A stretch of 64,000 nt of DNA, from contig DATGIL010000023.1 in NCBI GenBank assembly GCA_035295745.1, positions 310,001 to 374,000 of the forward strand. Direction: 5' to 3'. Below are positions 26,894-35,857 of the stretch, one piece after another. The stretch comes from JAIQFL01 sp035295745. Its GTDB lineage: Bacteria; Acidobacteriota; Terriglobia; Bryobacterales; Bryobacteraceae. The position numbers and the translations under genes were made by a program. The notes below the pieces were generated by a model. The model worked only from the letters and a program-made list of their open reading frames with translations, ran no database searches and was not told where the DNA came from. Positions within the stretch are counted from its first letter, which is position 1, and each line of letters begins with the position of its first letter.

Positions 26894-29830
26894 TCACTCG
26901 TTCCTCAACGCCACCAAAGGGTCGACTCGGGTAGCGCGACGGGCGGGCAATGCGCACGCCGGGAGCGCTACGACAATCAGGACCAGCGGCACCGTCCCAA
27001 ACGTCATCGGATCTAACGGACTGATTCCGTACAGGACGCCCGCGAGTGCCCGGTTCAAAGCGACGGCGATACACAACCCCGCCACCAGTCCTGCCCCGAC
27101 GGGCATCATGCCTTGGCCGATCATGAGCCGGAGCACGTCCTTCCGCTCGGCGCCCAATGCCATTCGAATGCCAATTTCGTTGATCCGCTGCGAGACCGAA
27201 TACGAGATCACTCCGTAAATGCCCACCATGGCAAGCGTGAGTGCGAGGGCCGCGAACAAGCCGAGCAGGACGGCCGGCAGTTGACGCGTTGCCAATCCAG
27301 CCCCCTGCAATTCCTCCATCGTGCCGATGGATAGAAGCGGAACGGTCCCATCCAGGGAGTGCACCACGGTGCGGATTGCTGATGCCGTCACTGCTGGATT
27401 CGCGGTGCTCTTGCCGTTCGATGGCCAGCGCTCCCCAAAGACCACTCCCTCACGGTCGCGGCTCGTGAGCGAGGAGGGCACTCCCTCACGGTCGTGGTTC
27501 GTGAGCGAGGAAAGCACTCCCTCACGGTCGTGGCTCGTGAGCGAGAAAAGCACTCCCTCGCCGTCTTTGGTCGTGAGCGAGCCGCGCGCGTCAGCAAGCG
27601 ATGTCCCAGTCGCTCTCGTGAGCGAGCCGCGCGCGTCAGCAAGCGACGTCCCTGTCGCTCTCGTGAACGAGCCGCGCGCGTCAGCAAGCGACGTCCCAGT
27701 CGCTCCGATGCTTGCGGACCGGAGACTACTCAAGCGAACCACCAAAGACATGAAATTGATTGGCCTTTGTGCGAAAGGCGCATAGATCTCCGGAACGGCA
27801 GGCGCATCCAGACTATCTCGCCGCACGTCTCCTACGATGCCTACGATCGTGGCCCACGGCGCAGGACCCTTCGGCGTCCGCTCTCGGATGCGCTTACCGA
27901 TGGCATGTTCGCCGGCCAGAAACCGGTCTACGAAGGATTGGCTGACAATCGCTTCCGCGTTTGCATCCTCCGCATCGCGCGGCTCGAAAGCGCGCCCTTG
28001 GAGCAGCGGGATGCCCATCGTCCGGAAATACTCCGGCTCTACGATATTGAAATTCACTTCGGATTGTCTCTGAACAAGTGATCCCGGCCTGCCCTCTACT
28101 TCCGCCGGATCCGACCAACAGCTCCCACTGAGCGGCAGGCACATCACCGCGCTTGCCGCAGTCACGCCCGGGACTGAACGGGTAAGGTCGATCGCTCGTC
28201 TAAAGAAGTCGACCTGCCGCTCTGGGGTGTACTGCGACGGGGCCAGGACGATTTGCGTATGGAGTATGTTCGACGCATGAAATCCCGGATCGACCCCATG
28301 CAAGGAGAGCAGCGTCCGGATCATCAAACCTGCGCCAATCATCAATGCGAGAGAGAGCGCGACCTCCGCGGCCACAAGAAGGTCGCGCAGCGATCGACGC
28401 GATCCTGCCGCGTCGATCCCTCGCGGCCCATGTTTGAGCTGCGCGTGGATGTTGCCGAGGCTCGCTCTTCCGATCGCATGCCGCATTGGAAACACTCCGA
28501 ACAGAAGGCCAGTGATTATCGATGCCAGCAGCGTGAACCCGAGAACCCAGCCGTTGATCGCGGGCACCTTCAAGCGCGTAATCTCCAGGGGGAGCAGAGT
28601 ATTGACGGCGTGCAGACTCCATCGCGCAAGGCCCAGTCCTAACGCGCCGCCCGCCACCGCAAGCAGCAGGTTCTCCGTCAACATCTGGCGGAGCAGGCGC
28701 AGGCGACTGGCCCCAATCGCAATCCGCAAGGCGATCTCTCTCTGGCGCGAAGCCCAGCGGGCCAGCAACAGGTTCCCCACGTTCGCACAGGCGATCAGCA
28801 GGACAAACGTGACCGCGCCAAAGATCACGATCAGCACGGGCCTGGTCTTGCCAACGAAGTTCTCCGCCAGAGGCTCCACTATGGCCCCCACGCCGCCGTT
28901 GGTATCGGGATATTGGCGGGCCAGTCGCTGGGCGATCATGCCCGCCTCGGCCTTCACTTGCGCCAGAGTCGCGCCGGGACGCAGGCGGCCAATAGCATAG
29001 ATGCCCTTGCGCTCTCCCCTCACGCTGGCACGCAAACCGAGCCCGATGGGAGCGAAGATTTCCCCTGTTTGGTAGAGCTGGAACGTTGGCGGCAAAACGC
29101 CGATCACGGCAAAGCTCCTCCCGTTCAGGGTCAGATACCGATTCGCGAGGTCACTATCGGCGTTAAAGAACCGCCGCCAGATCCGGTCGGTCACGATGAC
29201 GACTGGCTGAGAACCCGGCCGGTCGTCATCCACACGAAAATCACGGCCGAAAGCGGGTGTGATTCCTAGCGTGGAGAAGAACGCCGCCGAAACTGTTCGG
29301 CCCGGAACACGCTGCGTTTCGCCACTGCCCGTCACGGTGAAACCGAAGGCCTGGTATGCCGCCAGGCTCTCAAACGCCTGCGTCTGTTGCTGCATGTCCT
29401 CAACATCGGGGTAGGAGAACGAGATGGCCGCGCCCGCTGGATTCCTGGCAGAGAGGAACATCAGGCTGTCCGACTGCGGATAGGGGAGAGGTTCAATCAA
29501 CACGGCATACACCACGCTGAACATCGCGGTATTAGCCCCGATTCCGAGCGCCAGTGTAAGCAGCGCCGCCGACGTGAAAGCCCAATGCTTCCGCAGCACC
29601 CGCACAGAGTAGCGGACATCTTGAAGCAATCGCTCAAGCGAGGTCCATCCCCATATTTCGCGGAACTCCTCCATGATCAGGGCTGTGTTTCCGAGAGCCC
29701 GGCGAGCGGCGTAGTGCGCGGCCTCTGGAGGGAGTCCACTCTCCTGTCGTTCGGCAGCCTCCAACTCCAGATCGGAACGCAGTTCGCGCTCCAGTTCCCG
29801 CTCCCGGTCTTTGCGCCTCCACCACTGCAT
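26894..29830 (-). CDS. ADOP permease with prefix domain and in-frame repeat insert
   Basis: 978 residues. A cytosolic permease prefix domain 1 (MQWWRRKDRERELEREL..., ARRALGNTALIMEEFREIWG) precedes the MacB/FtsX unit: RYSVRVLRKHWAFTSAALLTLALGIG-type helix, periplasmic domain, FtsX motif RQREIALRIAIGASRLRLL, second periplasmic domain and final FtsX motif RINEIGIRMALGAERK, ending DPLVALRNE. Residues about 707-796 are low-complexity copies of LADARGS and DREGVLSSLT, encoded by a palindromic repeat, placed in the second periplasmic domain. GAGGAG precedes the ATG at 29830. It is convergent with the fusion permease; the two stop codons are 18 bases apart. Confidence 0.93.
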   Translation of the reverse strand: MQWWRRKDRERELERELRSDLELEAAERQESGLPPEAAHYAARRALGNTALIMEEFREIWGWTSLERLLQDVRYSVRVLRKHWAFTSAALLTLALGIGANTAMFSVVYAVLIEPLPYPQSDSLMFLSARNPAGAAISFSYPDVEDMQQQTQAFESLAAYQAFGFTVTGSGETQRVPGRTVSAAFFSTLGITPAFGRDFRVDDDRPGSQPVVIVTDRIWRRFFNADSDLANRYLTLNGRSFAVIGVLPPTFQLYQTGEIFAPIGLGLRASVRGERKGIYAIGRLRPGATLAQVKAEAGMIAQRLARQYPDTNGGVGAIVEPLAENFVGKTRPVLIVIFGAVTFVLLIACANVGNLLLARWASRQREIALRIAIGASRLRLLRQMLTENLLLAVAGGALGLGLARWSLHAVNTLLPLEITRLKVPAINGWVLGFTLLASIITGLLFGVFPMRHAIGRASLGNIHAQLKHGPRGIDAAGSRRSLRDLLVAAEVALSLALMIGAGLMIRTLLSLHGVDPGFHASNILHTQIVLAPSQYTPERQVDFFRRAIDLTRSVPGVTAASAVMCLPLSGSCWSDPAEVEGRPGSLVQRQSEVNFNIVEPEYFRTMGIPLLQGRAFEPRDAEDANAEAIVSQSFVDRFLAGEHAIGKRIRERTPKGPAPWATIVGIVGDVRRDSLDAPAVPEIYAPFAQRPINFMSLVVRLSSLRSASIGATGTSLADARGSFTRATGTSLADARGSLTRATGTSLADARGSLTTKDGEGVLFSLTSHDREGVLSSLTNHDREGVPSSLTSRDREGVVFGERWPSNGKSTANPAVTASAIRTVVHSLDGTVPLLSIGTMEELQGAGLATRQLPAVLLGLFAALALTLAMVGIYGVISYSVSQRINEIGIRMALGAERKDVLRLMIGQGMMPVGAGLVAGLCIAVALNRALAGVLYGISPLDPMTFGTVPLVLIVVALPACALPARRATRVDPLVALRNE
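27443..27710. repeat. Nested tandem repeats inside the permease gene
   Basis: Two arrays adjoin. Four units of 36 bases (starts 27443, 27479, 27515, 27551) share CACTCCCTCACGGTCG...GTGAGCGAG. Three units of 45 bases (starts 27582, 27627, 27672) share CCGCGCGCGTCAGCAAGCGA...TCGTGAGCGAG. Both lengths are multiples of three, so the minus-strand frame stays open (12 and 15 codons per unit: DREGVLSSLTSH and ATGTSLADARGSLTR types). The units match the left and right ends of the palindromic repeat at 18309-18595; the central arms are missing. Confidence 0.92.
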
Positions 29831-29923
29831 CGCAACTCTCCTCGTCGCAGGGTAGACGCTCGACCCTCCATTCGGTTAGCCGGGAGCGCGCTAATAAGCG
29901 ATTTGGGAAATCAACCTTGCCCC

Positions 29924-29974
29924 CCGAAAAGCGTCGAGATGAGTCTTGACGGTGCAAACATGAATGTTTGCGCC
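29924..29974. repeat. Second copy of the double-hairpin repeat
   Basis: The lead-in CCGAAAAG is followed by hairpin A (CGTCGAGA 29932-29939, loop, TCTTGACG 29944-29951, one G-T pair) and hairpin B (GCAAACA 29954-29960, loop TGAA, TGTTTGC 29965-29971). It corresponds to 901-953, with GCAGACA/TGTCTGC replaced by GCAAACA/TGTTTGC so that the base pairing is kept. It lies directly after the broken end of the cupin remnant. Confidence 0.75.
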
Positions 29975-29988
29975 TCCAAGGCTGTATG

Positions 29989-30189
29989 CTAGCGGCCCTC
30001 CAGTACCAGCATGTATTCGTCGAATTCGTGGACGTGAGCGGCTGACGACGCGCTCTGGCTGCACGTCCAGAACGTCATCTGGCTGCCGTCCGCGCCATCG
30101 AAAACGTACCCCTCTACTCCCGGCGTCGCCTGACCGGTCGCGGCGATCCGGTTGGCGGAATTTTTCATGAATTCAGGGAATGCGGTCAT
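29989..30189 (-). pseudogene. Truncated cupin-domain protein
   Basis: 66 codons on the minus strand. The start (MTAFPEFMKNSANRI) and the metal-site strand AAHVHEFDEYMLVLEG look like the first half of a small cupin of about 110 residues. The frame ends in a TAG directly after the first histidine motif, so the second half with the remaining metal ligand is lost. The break lies 15 bases from a double-hairpin repeat, which may have caused it. Confidence 0.75.
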
Positions 30190-30300
30190 GTGTGAAAGAT
30201 AGGAGAGGCTAAATCGGCTTTACCTTTAGATCCTAGCAACCGTTGGGACATATCCGGAATCAAATGGCCATCCAGCATATCGAGAAAGGTGAACGCAGAA

Positions 30301-30741
30301 ATGCCGAATTCCACCGAGCAGAATTTCAAGAATCACGCCAAACTGGTTCCACTGTTTCACTTCGTTGCGCTTCCGATCCTTTTGGTCAACACGATCTGGC
30401 GCCTGGTGCAGCTCAAGAACGGGATCACATTCGACTCCATCATGGAGGTGCTCGTGGCTGTCGCGCTAGTGGCAGTGGCGCTTACCGCGCGCACATTCGC
30501 ACTCACCGTTCAGAATCGCGTGATCCGCCTGGAAATGGAGTTACGCCTCGCCAAGCTATTGCCGGCGGCGATGCAGCCGCGGATTGGAGAGTTCACGATC
30601 GATCAACTGATCGCGCTGCGGTTTGCGAGCGATGCCGAACTTCCGGCGCTCGCGCAACAAGTGCTCGACGAGAAGCTGACAAGCCGGGCGGATATTAAGG
30701 GCCGAGTCAAGAACTGGCGCGCCGACCTGTTGCGCGCATAA
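30301..30741 (+). CDS. DUF6526 family membrane protein
   Basis: 146 residues with the family start TEQNFKNHAKLVPLFHF and two transmembrane helices (VALPILLVNTIWRLVQL; EVLVAVALVAVALTARTFAL), then an amphipathic region RVIRLEMELRLAKLLPA and a helical C-terminus ending DIKGRVKNWRADLLRA. AGGTGA lies eight bases before the ATG at 30301. The family is widespread in Acidobacteriota and Bacteroidota; function unknown. Confidence 0.75.
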   Translation: MPNSTEQNFKNHAKLVPLFHFVALPILLVNTIWRLVQLKNGITFDSIMEVLVAVALVAVALTARTFALTVQNRVIRLEMELRLAKLLPAAMQPRIGEFTIDQLIALRFASDAELPALAQQVLDEKLTSRADIKGRVKNWRADLLRA

Positions 30742-31378
30742 GCCATGGCCAAGGACTCCCAATTCCCACTCGCCCATGCCGGATTGGGGCGCGCCGATCG
30801 GCCACTGTATTTGAATACCTCAATGTGGAGCTGATTCCCAAGGTGCTGGCGGGCAGAAGGCGTTCGTTTGGTACCCCAGGACTGACGGTCACCTGGTAGC
30901 CCGAAGAGCCCTCCTTAAGGGCGTAAAGCCGCGTAATCCAGTGACTAAGGGGCAGGCCAGTTGCGACCCGATCTTTCCCTATTAATCCTCGTGCATTCGG
31001 CAAACCTGTGCCGTAGGATTAACCTTCGAATCTTACGAACGTAGAATTATGAGTGCTTGGCCAAACAAAAATGCTCACCCCGAGGGGTGAGCATTCTTTC
31101 CCCCTGTTCTACCAGGGGTGATGTTCGATGGGAGAATCATTTTCGACGGAATCGCAACCGTCAAAAACTTTGGTAGTTGGATATTATTTCCCCTCAGCCC
31201 TCAAGTCAAGAAAAAATCCGGAGCAAAAATTTTGTTCGTAACCTGCTCGTAGTGGCTGACTTGCAGGAGAGAGCGGTTTTCCACAGAGGGTGCCAGAGCC
31301 CGCAAAAAGCCACTCCCGGGCCTGAGGATTTCTCTCTAAGACACACAAAATCGGAAGTTTAGGAGATCCCAAAGGTGC
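30742..31378. other. Gap without a convincing gene, with two terminator hairpins
   Basis: No conserved protein was recognised in 30742-31378. A minus-strand frame at 30707-31003 reads plausible protein in part (LYALKEGSSGYQVTVSPG), but it has no ribosome-binding site and may be a remnant. The second half is more AT-rich than the genes around it and holds two tandem hairpins (31071-31118). It could host a small RNA ending at the first hairpin on either strand; no known RNA family was recognised by eye. Confidence 0.5.
31071..31118. terminator. Tandem hairpins, likely bidirectional terminator
   Basis: First hairpin: ATGCTCACCCC (31071-31081), loop GA, GGGGTGAGCAT (31084-31094), perfect 11-base arms with A-rich sequence before and TCTTTC after, so it can end transcription from either side. 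Second hairpin: CCCCTG (31101-31106), loop TTCTAC, CAGGGG (31113-31118). Confidence 0.75.
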
Positions 31379-32356
31379 TTATCGCAAGTCCAAAGTGATC
31401 ATCGCATCGGCCTCCTGACCCTTCTGTCCGCGATGCCGGAAAGCCCGCAACCCGCCCACCGCCAAGCCCGAGACGAGCGAGAACGCTAACAGTATGCCAA
31501 TGAGAATAAAAGCATTTAGCAGCAGATTGCCGACGTTGTCGCGCTTCGTGGGCACGTACTCGTCGCGCGTCACCTGGGCTTGGTAGCGGACCCCCGAAAG
31601 CAGCCGTTCCGCATAATCTGCGTCGGGAGGAGCCAGCGCCACAGCAACTAAAGGGCCGCTCCGCTTGGCCATCGCACCGGGTAATTTCTCGAATTCGGCC
31701 ACTTGCTGCATCGCCATCTGAGGGGTTGGGTAGTTGAAAATCGACAGGGTCAGATCCCCCTTAGGGCTGTGGAAAACTCCGATCTGGGCTTCCGCGCCGA
31801 AATGGAAGGCCGCCACGGACGGGGGAATCCCCGATGCGAATCTCTGGAGGCTCTCCGGCCCGACCACGTACCGCTCGCTGTTGGGGATCAGATCTTTTGC
31901 CGGTAGGTAGCTCGGAAGTACGGGCAAGGCGGTCGTATCGACGTTGCGCAGCGCCTGCGTGGCGGCATCCAATTCCCCACTGTTGGGTTTGTATCCCTCG
32001 AACCGCAGAAGGAAGTTCCCATGAACCAGCAGCAGGCTGTCGTTCGTCTCCGCCGCCAACGTCGCCGCCTTGGACGGCGTGGATTTTGGCGAGCGCTGCC
32101 AATCGAACGCAGCCAGGGCGCTGGTGCTGTCCTGCAGGCGGTAGGCGGTCGCGGTGAACTTCTGGGAGCCGTTCTCGAACGGGGCTGTTTCCGACTCCTT
32201 CAGCCCGTATTCCGTCCACAGTTGCTGATCGGTCAGTGCCACCTTACCGGGCGCACCTCGGTGGTAGTCTCCGATGGTCTCCGGCAAAATAGCAGTCAGC
32301 CCCAGTTTGGGCAAGAGAAGGCCGGGCAAGAAAAGCCCCAAAACAAAAAGTCTCAT
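31379..32356 (-). CDS. DUF6599 family secreted protein
   Basis: 325 residues. A signal/anchor sequence (MRLFVLGLFLPGLLLPKLGL) precedes the family hallmarks LWTEYGLKESETAPFE, FTATAYRLQDSTSALAAFDWQR, LPSYLPAKDLIPNSERYVVGP and FHFGAEAQIGVF, and a C-terminal transmembrane helix (NAFILIGILLAFSLVSGLAV) with a basic tail. AAGGAATTA precedes the ATG at 32356. The family is typical of Acidobacteriota and has no known function. It ends the strand downstream of secA after a 34-base gap, so the two may be co-transcribed. Confidence 0.85.
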   Translation of the reverse strand: MRLFVLGLFLPGLLLPKLGLTAILPETIGDYHRGAPGKVALTDQQLWTEYGLKESETAPFENGSQKFTATAYRLQDSTSALAAFDWQRSPKSTPSKAATLAAETNDSLLLVHGNFLLRFEGYKPNSGELDAATQALRNVDTTALPVLPSYLPAKDLIPNSERYVVGPESLQRFASGIPPSVAAFHFGAEAQIGVFHSPKGDLTLSIFNYPTPQMAMQQVAEFEKLPGAMAKRSGPLVAVALAPPDADYAERLLSGVRYQAQVTRDEYVPTKRDNVGNLLLNAFILIGILLAFSLVSGLAVGGLRAFRHRGQKGQEADAMITLDLR

Positions 32357-32390
32357 TAATTCCTTAGACGCCAGATAATGCGCGCAGGTG

Positions 32391-35339
32391 TCAAGACGCG
32401 GCGCCGTGACACTTCTTGTACTTCTTGCCGCTTCCGCAGGGGCAGGGATCGTTTCGTCCCACCTTCTGCCCGGCAAGGACCTGCTTCGGGCCGGTAGAGT
32501 CGTCGCCACCGAACTGCAGCGCCGCCAGCTCTTTCTCCTTCTTCCGCTCGATATTGCGCGTGAAGTCCTCGATGGTGGTCTTGGCGGCCTGCTTCTGCTG
32601 CTCGGATGGCTCCGTGACCCGTCCGACGAGTTGCCCTCCCGAACGGCGCGGGGACCCGTTGTCTCCGTCGGGGCCCGGCTGGTCGCCGTTCACCGAATCG
32701 TCCTCGTCTTCTTCGGGATACGGCATTGGCGGTGGGCTGCCCGAAGTGACCTGCAGGAAGAACAGGTATCGCACCGACTCATCCTCGATGCGGTCCATCA
32801 TCGCCGTGAAGAGCTCGTACGACTCCTTCTTGTACTCGACCAGCGGATCTTTCTGCCCGTACGCGCGATTGCCAATGCCCTGCTTCAGCTCGTCCATGGA
32901 GAGCAGGTGGTCTTTCCACTGGTTGTCGATCACCTGCAACATGACGATGCGCTCCGTCTGGCGCATCACGTCCGGACCCACCAGGTCTTCCTTCTCCTGG
33001 TATTTCTGCTGGAGCCGCGCCATGATGGCGTCCGACATCTCCATGCGATTCATGCGCGACAGTTCGGACAGGTCGATGCGCGCGCCGAACTGCGTCAGCA
33101 CATCGTTGCGCAGAGTGGCCATGTCCCAGGTATCGGGATGCTTGTCATCCGGGCATCGCATCTCGATGAACTGTTCGACGATGCCGCGCACCATCTCGAA
33201 GACCCGCTCCTTTTGATCGATCCCTTCGATCAATTGCCGGCGCATCCCGTACACTGCCTGACGCTGCTTGTTCATCACGTCGTCGTATTCGAGCAGGTGC
33301 TTGCGGGCCTCGAAGTTCTGTACTTCGACTGCCTCCTGCGCCTTGGCGATACGCTTGGTGATGAGTTTCGACTCGATCGGCACATCCTCTTCCATGCCCA
33401 GACGCAGCATCAGATTCTGCATGCGCTCTCCACCGAAGATGCGCAGCAGGTCGTCCTGCAGCGAGAGGAAAAAGCGGGAACTGCCGGGATCGCCCTGCCG
33501 GCCCGAACGTCCGCGCAACTGGTTATCGATACGCCGCGATTCGTGCCGCTCGGTGGCCACGATGTGGAGTCCTCCGAGCGCGGTTACCTCGTCGTGCTCC
33601 TGGTCGGTTTGTCCTTTGTGGCGCGCGAAGATCTCGTCCCACTTGTCGCGGCGCACACGATAGAACTGGTCCTGGTGAGAGAAATAATAGAAGTGCTCAT
33701 CGGCGACGTAGCGCACCTCCTCTGCCGACAGCTTTTCGGCCACCTTCTCCCGTAGAGTGGCGTCCTTGGTCATGAACTCCGCATTGCCGCCCAGCAGAAT
33801 GTCGGTACCACGTCCAGCCATGTTGGTAGACACGGTCACGGCTCCCTTGCGCCCGGCCTGTGCCACGATCGAGGCCTCGCGCTCGTGATTCTTGGCGTTG
33901 AGCACTTCGTGCTTGACGCCCATGCGTTTGAGAATGCCCGAGAGCTTTTCGGATTTTTCGACCGAAATGGTGCCTACCAGAACCGGTTGCCCCTTGGAAT
34001 TGAATTCCTTGATTTCCTTCGCGGCGTTGCGGAATTTCTCTTCCTCGGTGCGATAGACAAAGTCCTGATTCTCCTTGCGGATCATCGGACGGTTGGTGGG
34101 AACCACGGTGACGTCGATATTGTAGGTTTTCTGGAACTCGGCCGCTTCCGTCTCCGCCGTACCGGTCATGCCGGAGAGCTTCTTGTACATGCGGAAGTAA
34201 TTCTGGAAGGTAATCGTGGCAAGCGTCTGATTCTCACGCTGAATCTTGACGCCCTCCTTGGCTTCCACTGCCTGGTGTAAGCCGTCAGACCACCGCCGGC
34301 CGGGCATCAAGCGCCCCGTGAACTCGTCGACGATGATCACTTCGGGACCCTCTTCGCCGTCCTTGACTACATATTCCCGATCGCGTTGGTAGAGCACGTG
34401 GGCACGCAGGGCCTGCTGAACGTGGTGGTTGTACTCGATGTTGTTCGGGTCGTAAAGGTTGCCGATGCCGAGCAACTTTTCCACCTTGAGCACGCCCTCC
34501 TCGGTCAAGGCCGCGCTCTTGTGCTTCTCGTCGATGGTGTAGTCGCCAGTGGTGTATTTTTCGCCGGGCTCCTTGCCTTCGATCACCTCGCCGCGGATCA
34601 ACTTGGGAATGATGCGATTGACCTTGTAATACTTGTCGGTCGATTCTTCGCTGGGGCCGGAGATGATCAGCGGCGTGCGCGCTTCGTCGATAAGGATGGA
34701 ATCGACTTCGTCGACGATGGCGTAGTGGTGAGGCCGCTGCACGCAATCCTCGATGCGAAACTTCATGTTGTCTCGCAGGTAGTCGAAGCCGAACTCATTA
34801 TTCGTGCCGTAGGTGATGTCGGCGTTGTACGCTTCTTTGCGTTCCTCGTCATCGAGGTCGTGGACGATAACTCCAACTTGTAGTCCAAGGAATTTGTAGA
34901 GCCGTCCCATCCACTCCGAGTCGCGTTTGGCGAGGTAATCGTTAACGGTGACGACGTGGACGCCCTTGCCTTCGAGGGCGTTGAGATAGCAGGGAAGGGT
35001 GGCGACGAGGGTCTTGCCCTCGCCGGTCTTCATTTCGGCGATTTTGCCTTTGTGAAGCACGATACCGCCGATCAATTGCACGTCGAAGTGCCGCATGTTC
35101 AGCACGCGGCGTCCAGCTTCACGGACCACGGCAAAGGCTTCGACGAGCAGGTCATCGAGGGGCGTACCCTGCGCGATCCTTTCTTTGAATTCAACGGTCT
35201 TGGCCGCCAGGTCGATGTCCGAAAGCGCCCGCATGGCGGGTTCCAGGTCATTGATTGCCTGGATGGTGGGCATCATGCCCTTGATTTCGCGTTCGGTTTT
35301 GGTGCCAAAGATTTTCGCCAGAATGGCATCAACAATCAT
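32391..35339 (-). CDS. secA: Preprotein translocase ATPase SecA
   Basis: 982 residues, the motor of the Sec pathway at SecYEG. Walker A MKTGEGKT is at 103-110 and Walker B DEVD at 210-213; the helicase motifs VSTNMAGRGTDI, GGLHIVATERHESRRIDNQLRGRSGRQGDPG and the helical scaffold follow. The C-terminus has a SEC-C zinc motif CPCGSGKKYKKCH, which binds SecB or ribosomes. It is longer than E. coli SecA (901), mainly by an extended linker. No accessory secretion gene adjoins. Confidence 0.98.
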   Translation of the reverse strand: MIVDAILAKIFGTKTEREIKGMMPTIQAINDLEPAMRALSDIDLAAKTVEFKERIAQGTPLDDLLVEAFAVVREAGRRVLNMRHFDVQLIGGIVLHKGKIAEMKTGEGKTLVATLPCYLNALEGKGVHVVTVNDYLAKRDSEWMGRLYKFLGLQVGVIVHDLDDEERKEAYNADITYGTNNEFGFDYLRDNMKFRIEDCVQRPHHYAIVDEVDSILIDEARTPLIISGPSEESTDKYYKVNRIIPKLIRGEVIEGKEPGEKYTTGDYTIDEKHKSAALTEEGVLKVEKLLGIGNLYDPNNIEYNHHVQQALRAHVLYQRDREYVVKDGEEGPEVIIVDEFTGRLMPGRRWSDGLHQAVEAKEGVKIQRENQTLATITFQNYFRMYKKLSGMTGTAETEAAEFQKTYNIDVTVVPTNRPMIRKENQDFVYRTEEEKFRNAAKEIKEFNSKGQPVLVGTISVEKSEKLSGILKRMGVKHEVLNAKNHEREASIVAQAGRKGAVTVSTNMAGRGTDILLGGNAEFMTKDATLREKVAEKLSAEEVRYVADEHFYYFSHQDQFYRVRRDKWDEIFARHKGQTDQEHDEVTALGGLHIVATERHESRRIDNQLRGRSGRQGDPGSSRFFLSLQDDLLRIFGGERMQNLMLRLGMEEDVPIESKLITKRIAKAQEAVEVQNFEARKHLLEYDDVMNKQRQAVYGMRRQLIEGIDQKERVFEMVRGIVEQFIEMRCPDDKHPDTWDMATLRNDVLTQFGARIDLSELSRMNRMEMSDAIMARLQQKYQEKEDLVGPDVMRQTERIVMLQVIDNQWKDHLLSMDELKQGIGNRAYGQKDPLVEYKKESYELFTAMMDRIEDESVRYLFFLQVTSGSPPPMPYPEEDEDDSVNGDQPGPDGDNGSPRRSGGQLVGRVTEPSEQQKQAAKTTIEDFTRNIERKKEKELAALQFGGDDSTGPKQVLAGQKVGRNDPCPCGSGKKYKKCHGAAS

Positions 35340-35479
35340 GAATGGTCTCGATACGGGGGGAGTTCCGCATTTTTTATTTTACCTATTAGAGATGACGGGC
35401 GGTGACCGGGCAGTTTTAGTCGCGCCCTTGGTAGAGAAATTCCTCTTCCGATATCTAAAGCTCCGAAGGGTTTCAGCCG

Positions 35480-35857
35480 ATGGTTCCATCGAGACTTACG
35501 ATGGACCTCTCGTTCCTTCGCTCTCCGCGTCAACGCAGATGGCAGTTGTGGCTCGGCGTTGGCATACTGTCCGCGGTTGCCGGATATCTCTTCAGTGCGT
35601 TGCCTAACCTCATCTTTCCCGCTTCTTGCGTGCTGCTTGCGCTCTGGTTGATTCACTCTGGAACCCGCCAGAGCCAGGAAGGGCGGGTAATTCCGTTCCC
35701 GGTTGATCCGTTGCGATCTCCGGCAGCCCGGCCAAGCCGCTCGACAGATCTCGATCCTGAGCCCAACCGGCCGCTCTTCAGCGTTTTACCAAACCCACCG
35801 GTCCGCCCGCTGCCAACACCGCCGTCGCGAAGTCCTTGCCCCGGCGCCCAATCTTGA
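35480..35857 (+). CDS. Putative small membrane protein
   Basis: 125 residues with a basic start (SPRQRRWQLWLG) and one long or two short hydrophobic helices (GVGILSAVAGYLFSALPNLIFPASCVLLALWLI), then a proline-rich tail. Its last 80 bases overlap the convergent gene that ends at 35778, so the tail may be shorter in reality. It diverges from secA. A start at 35501 is possible as well. No family was recognised. Confidence 0.5.
   Translation: MVPSRLTMDLSFLRSPRQRRWQLWLGVGILSAVAGYLFSALPNLIFPASCVLLALWLIHSGTRQSQEGRVIPFPVDPLRSPAARPSRSTDLDPEPNRPLFSVLPNPPVRPLPTPPSRSPCPGAQS

Noticed and set aside
31021..31050. TTCGAATC resembling a tRNA T-loop
   Set aside because: No acceptor stem, anticodon arm or D arm could be built around it.
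32388..33755. 455-codon frame antisense to secA
   Set aside because: Shadow of secA with His/Arg/Leu-rich content and no domain.
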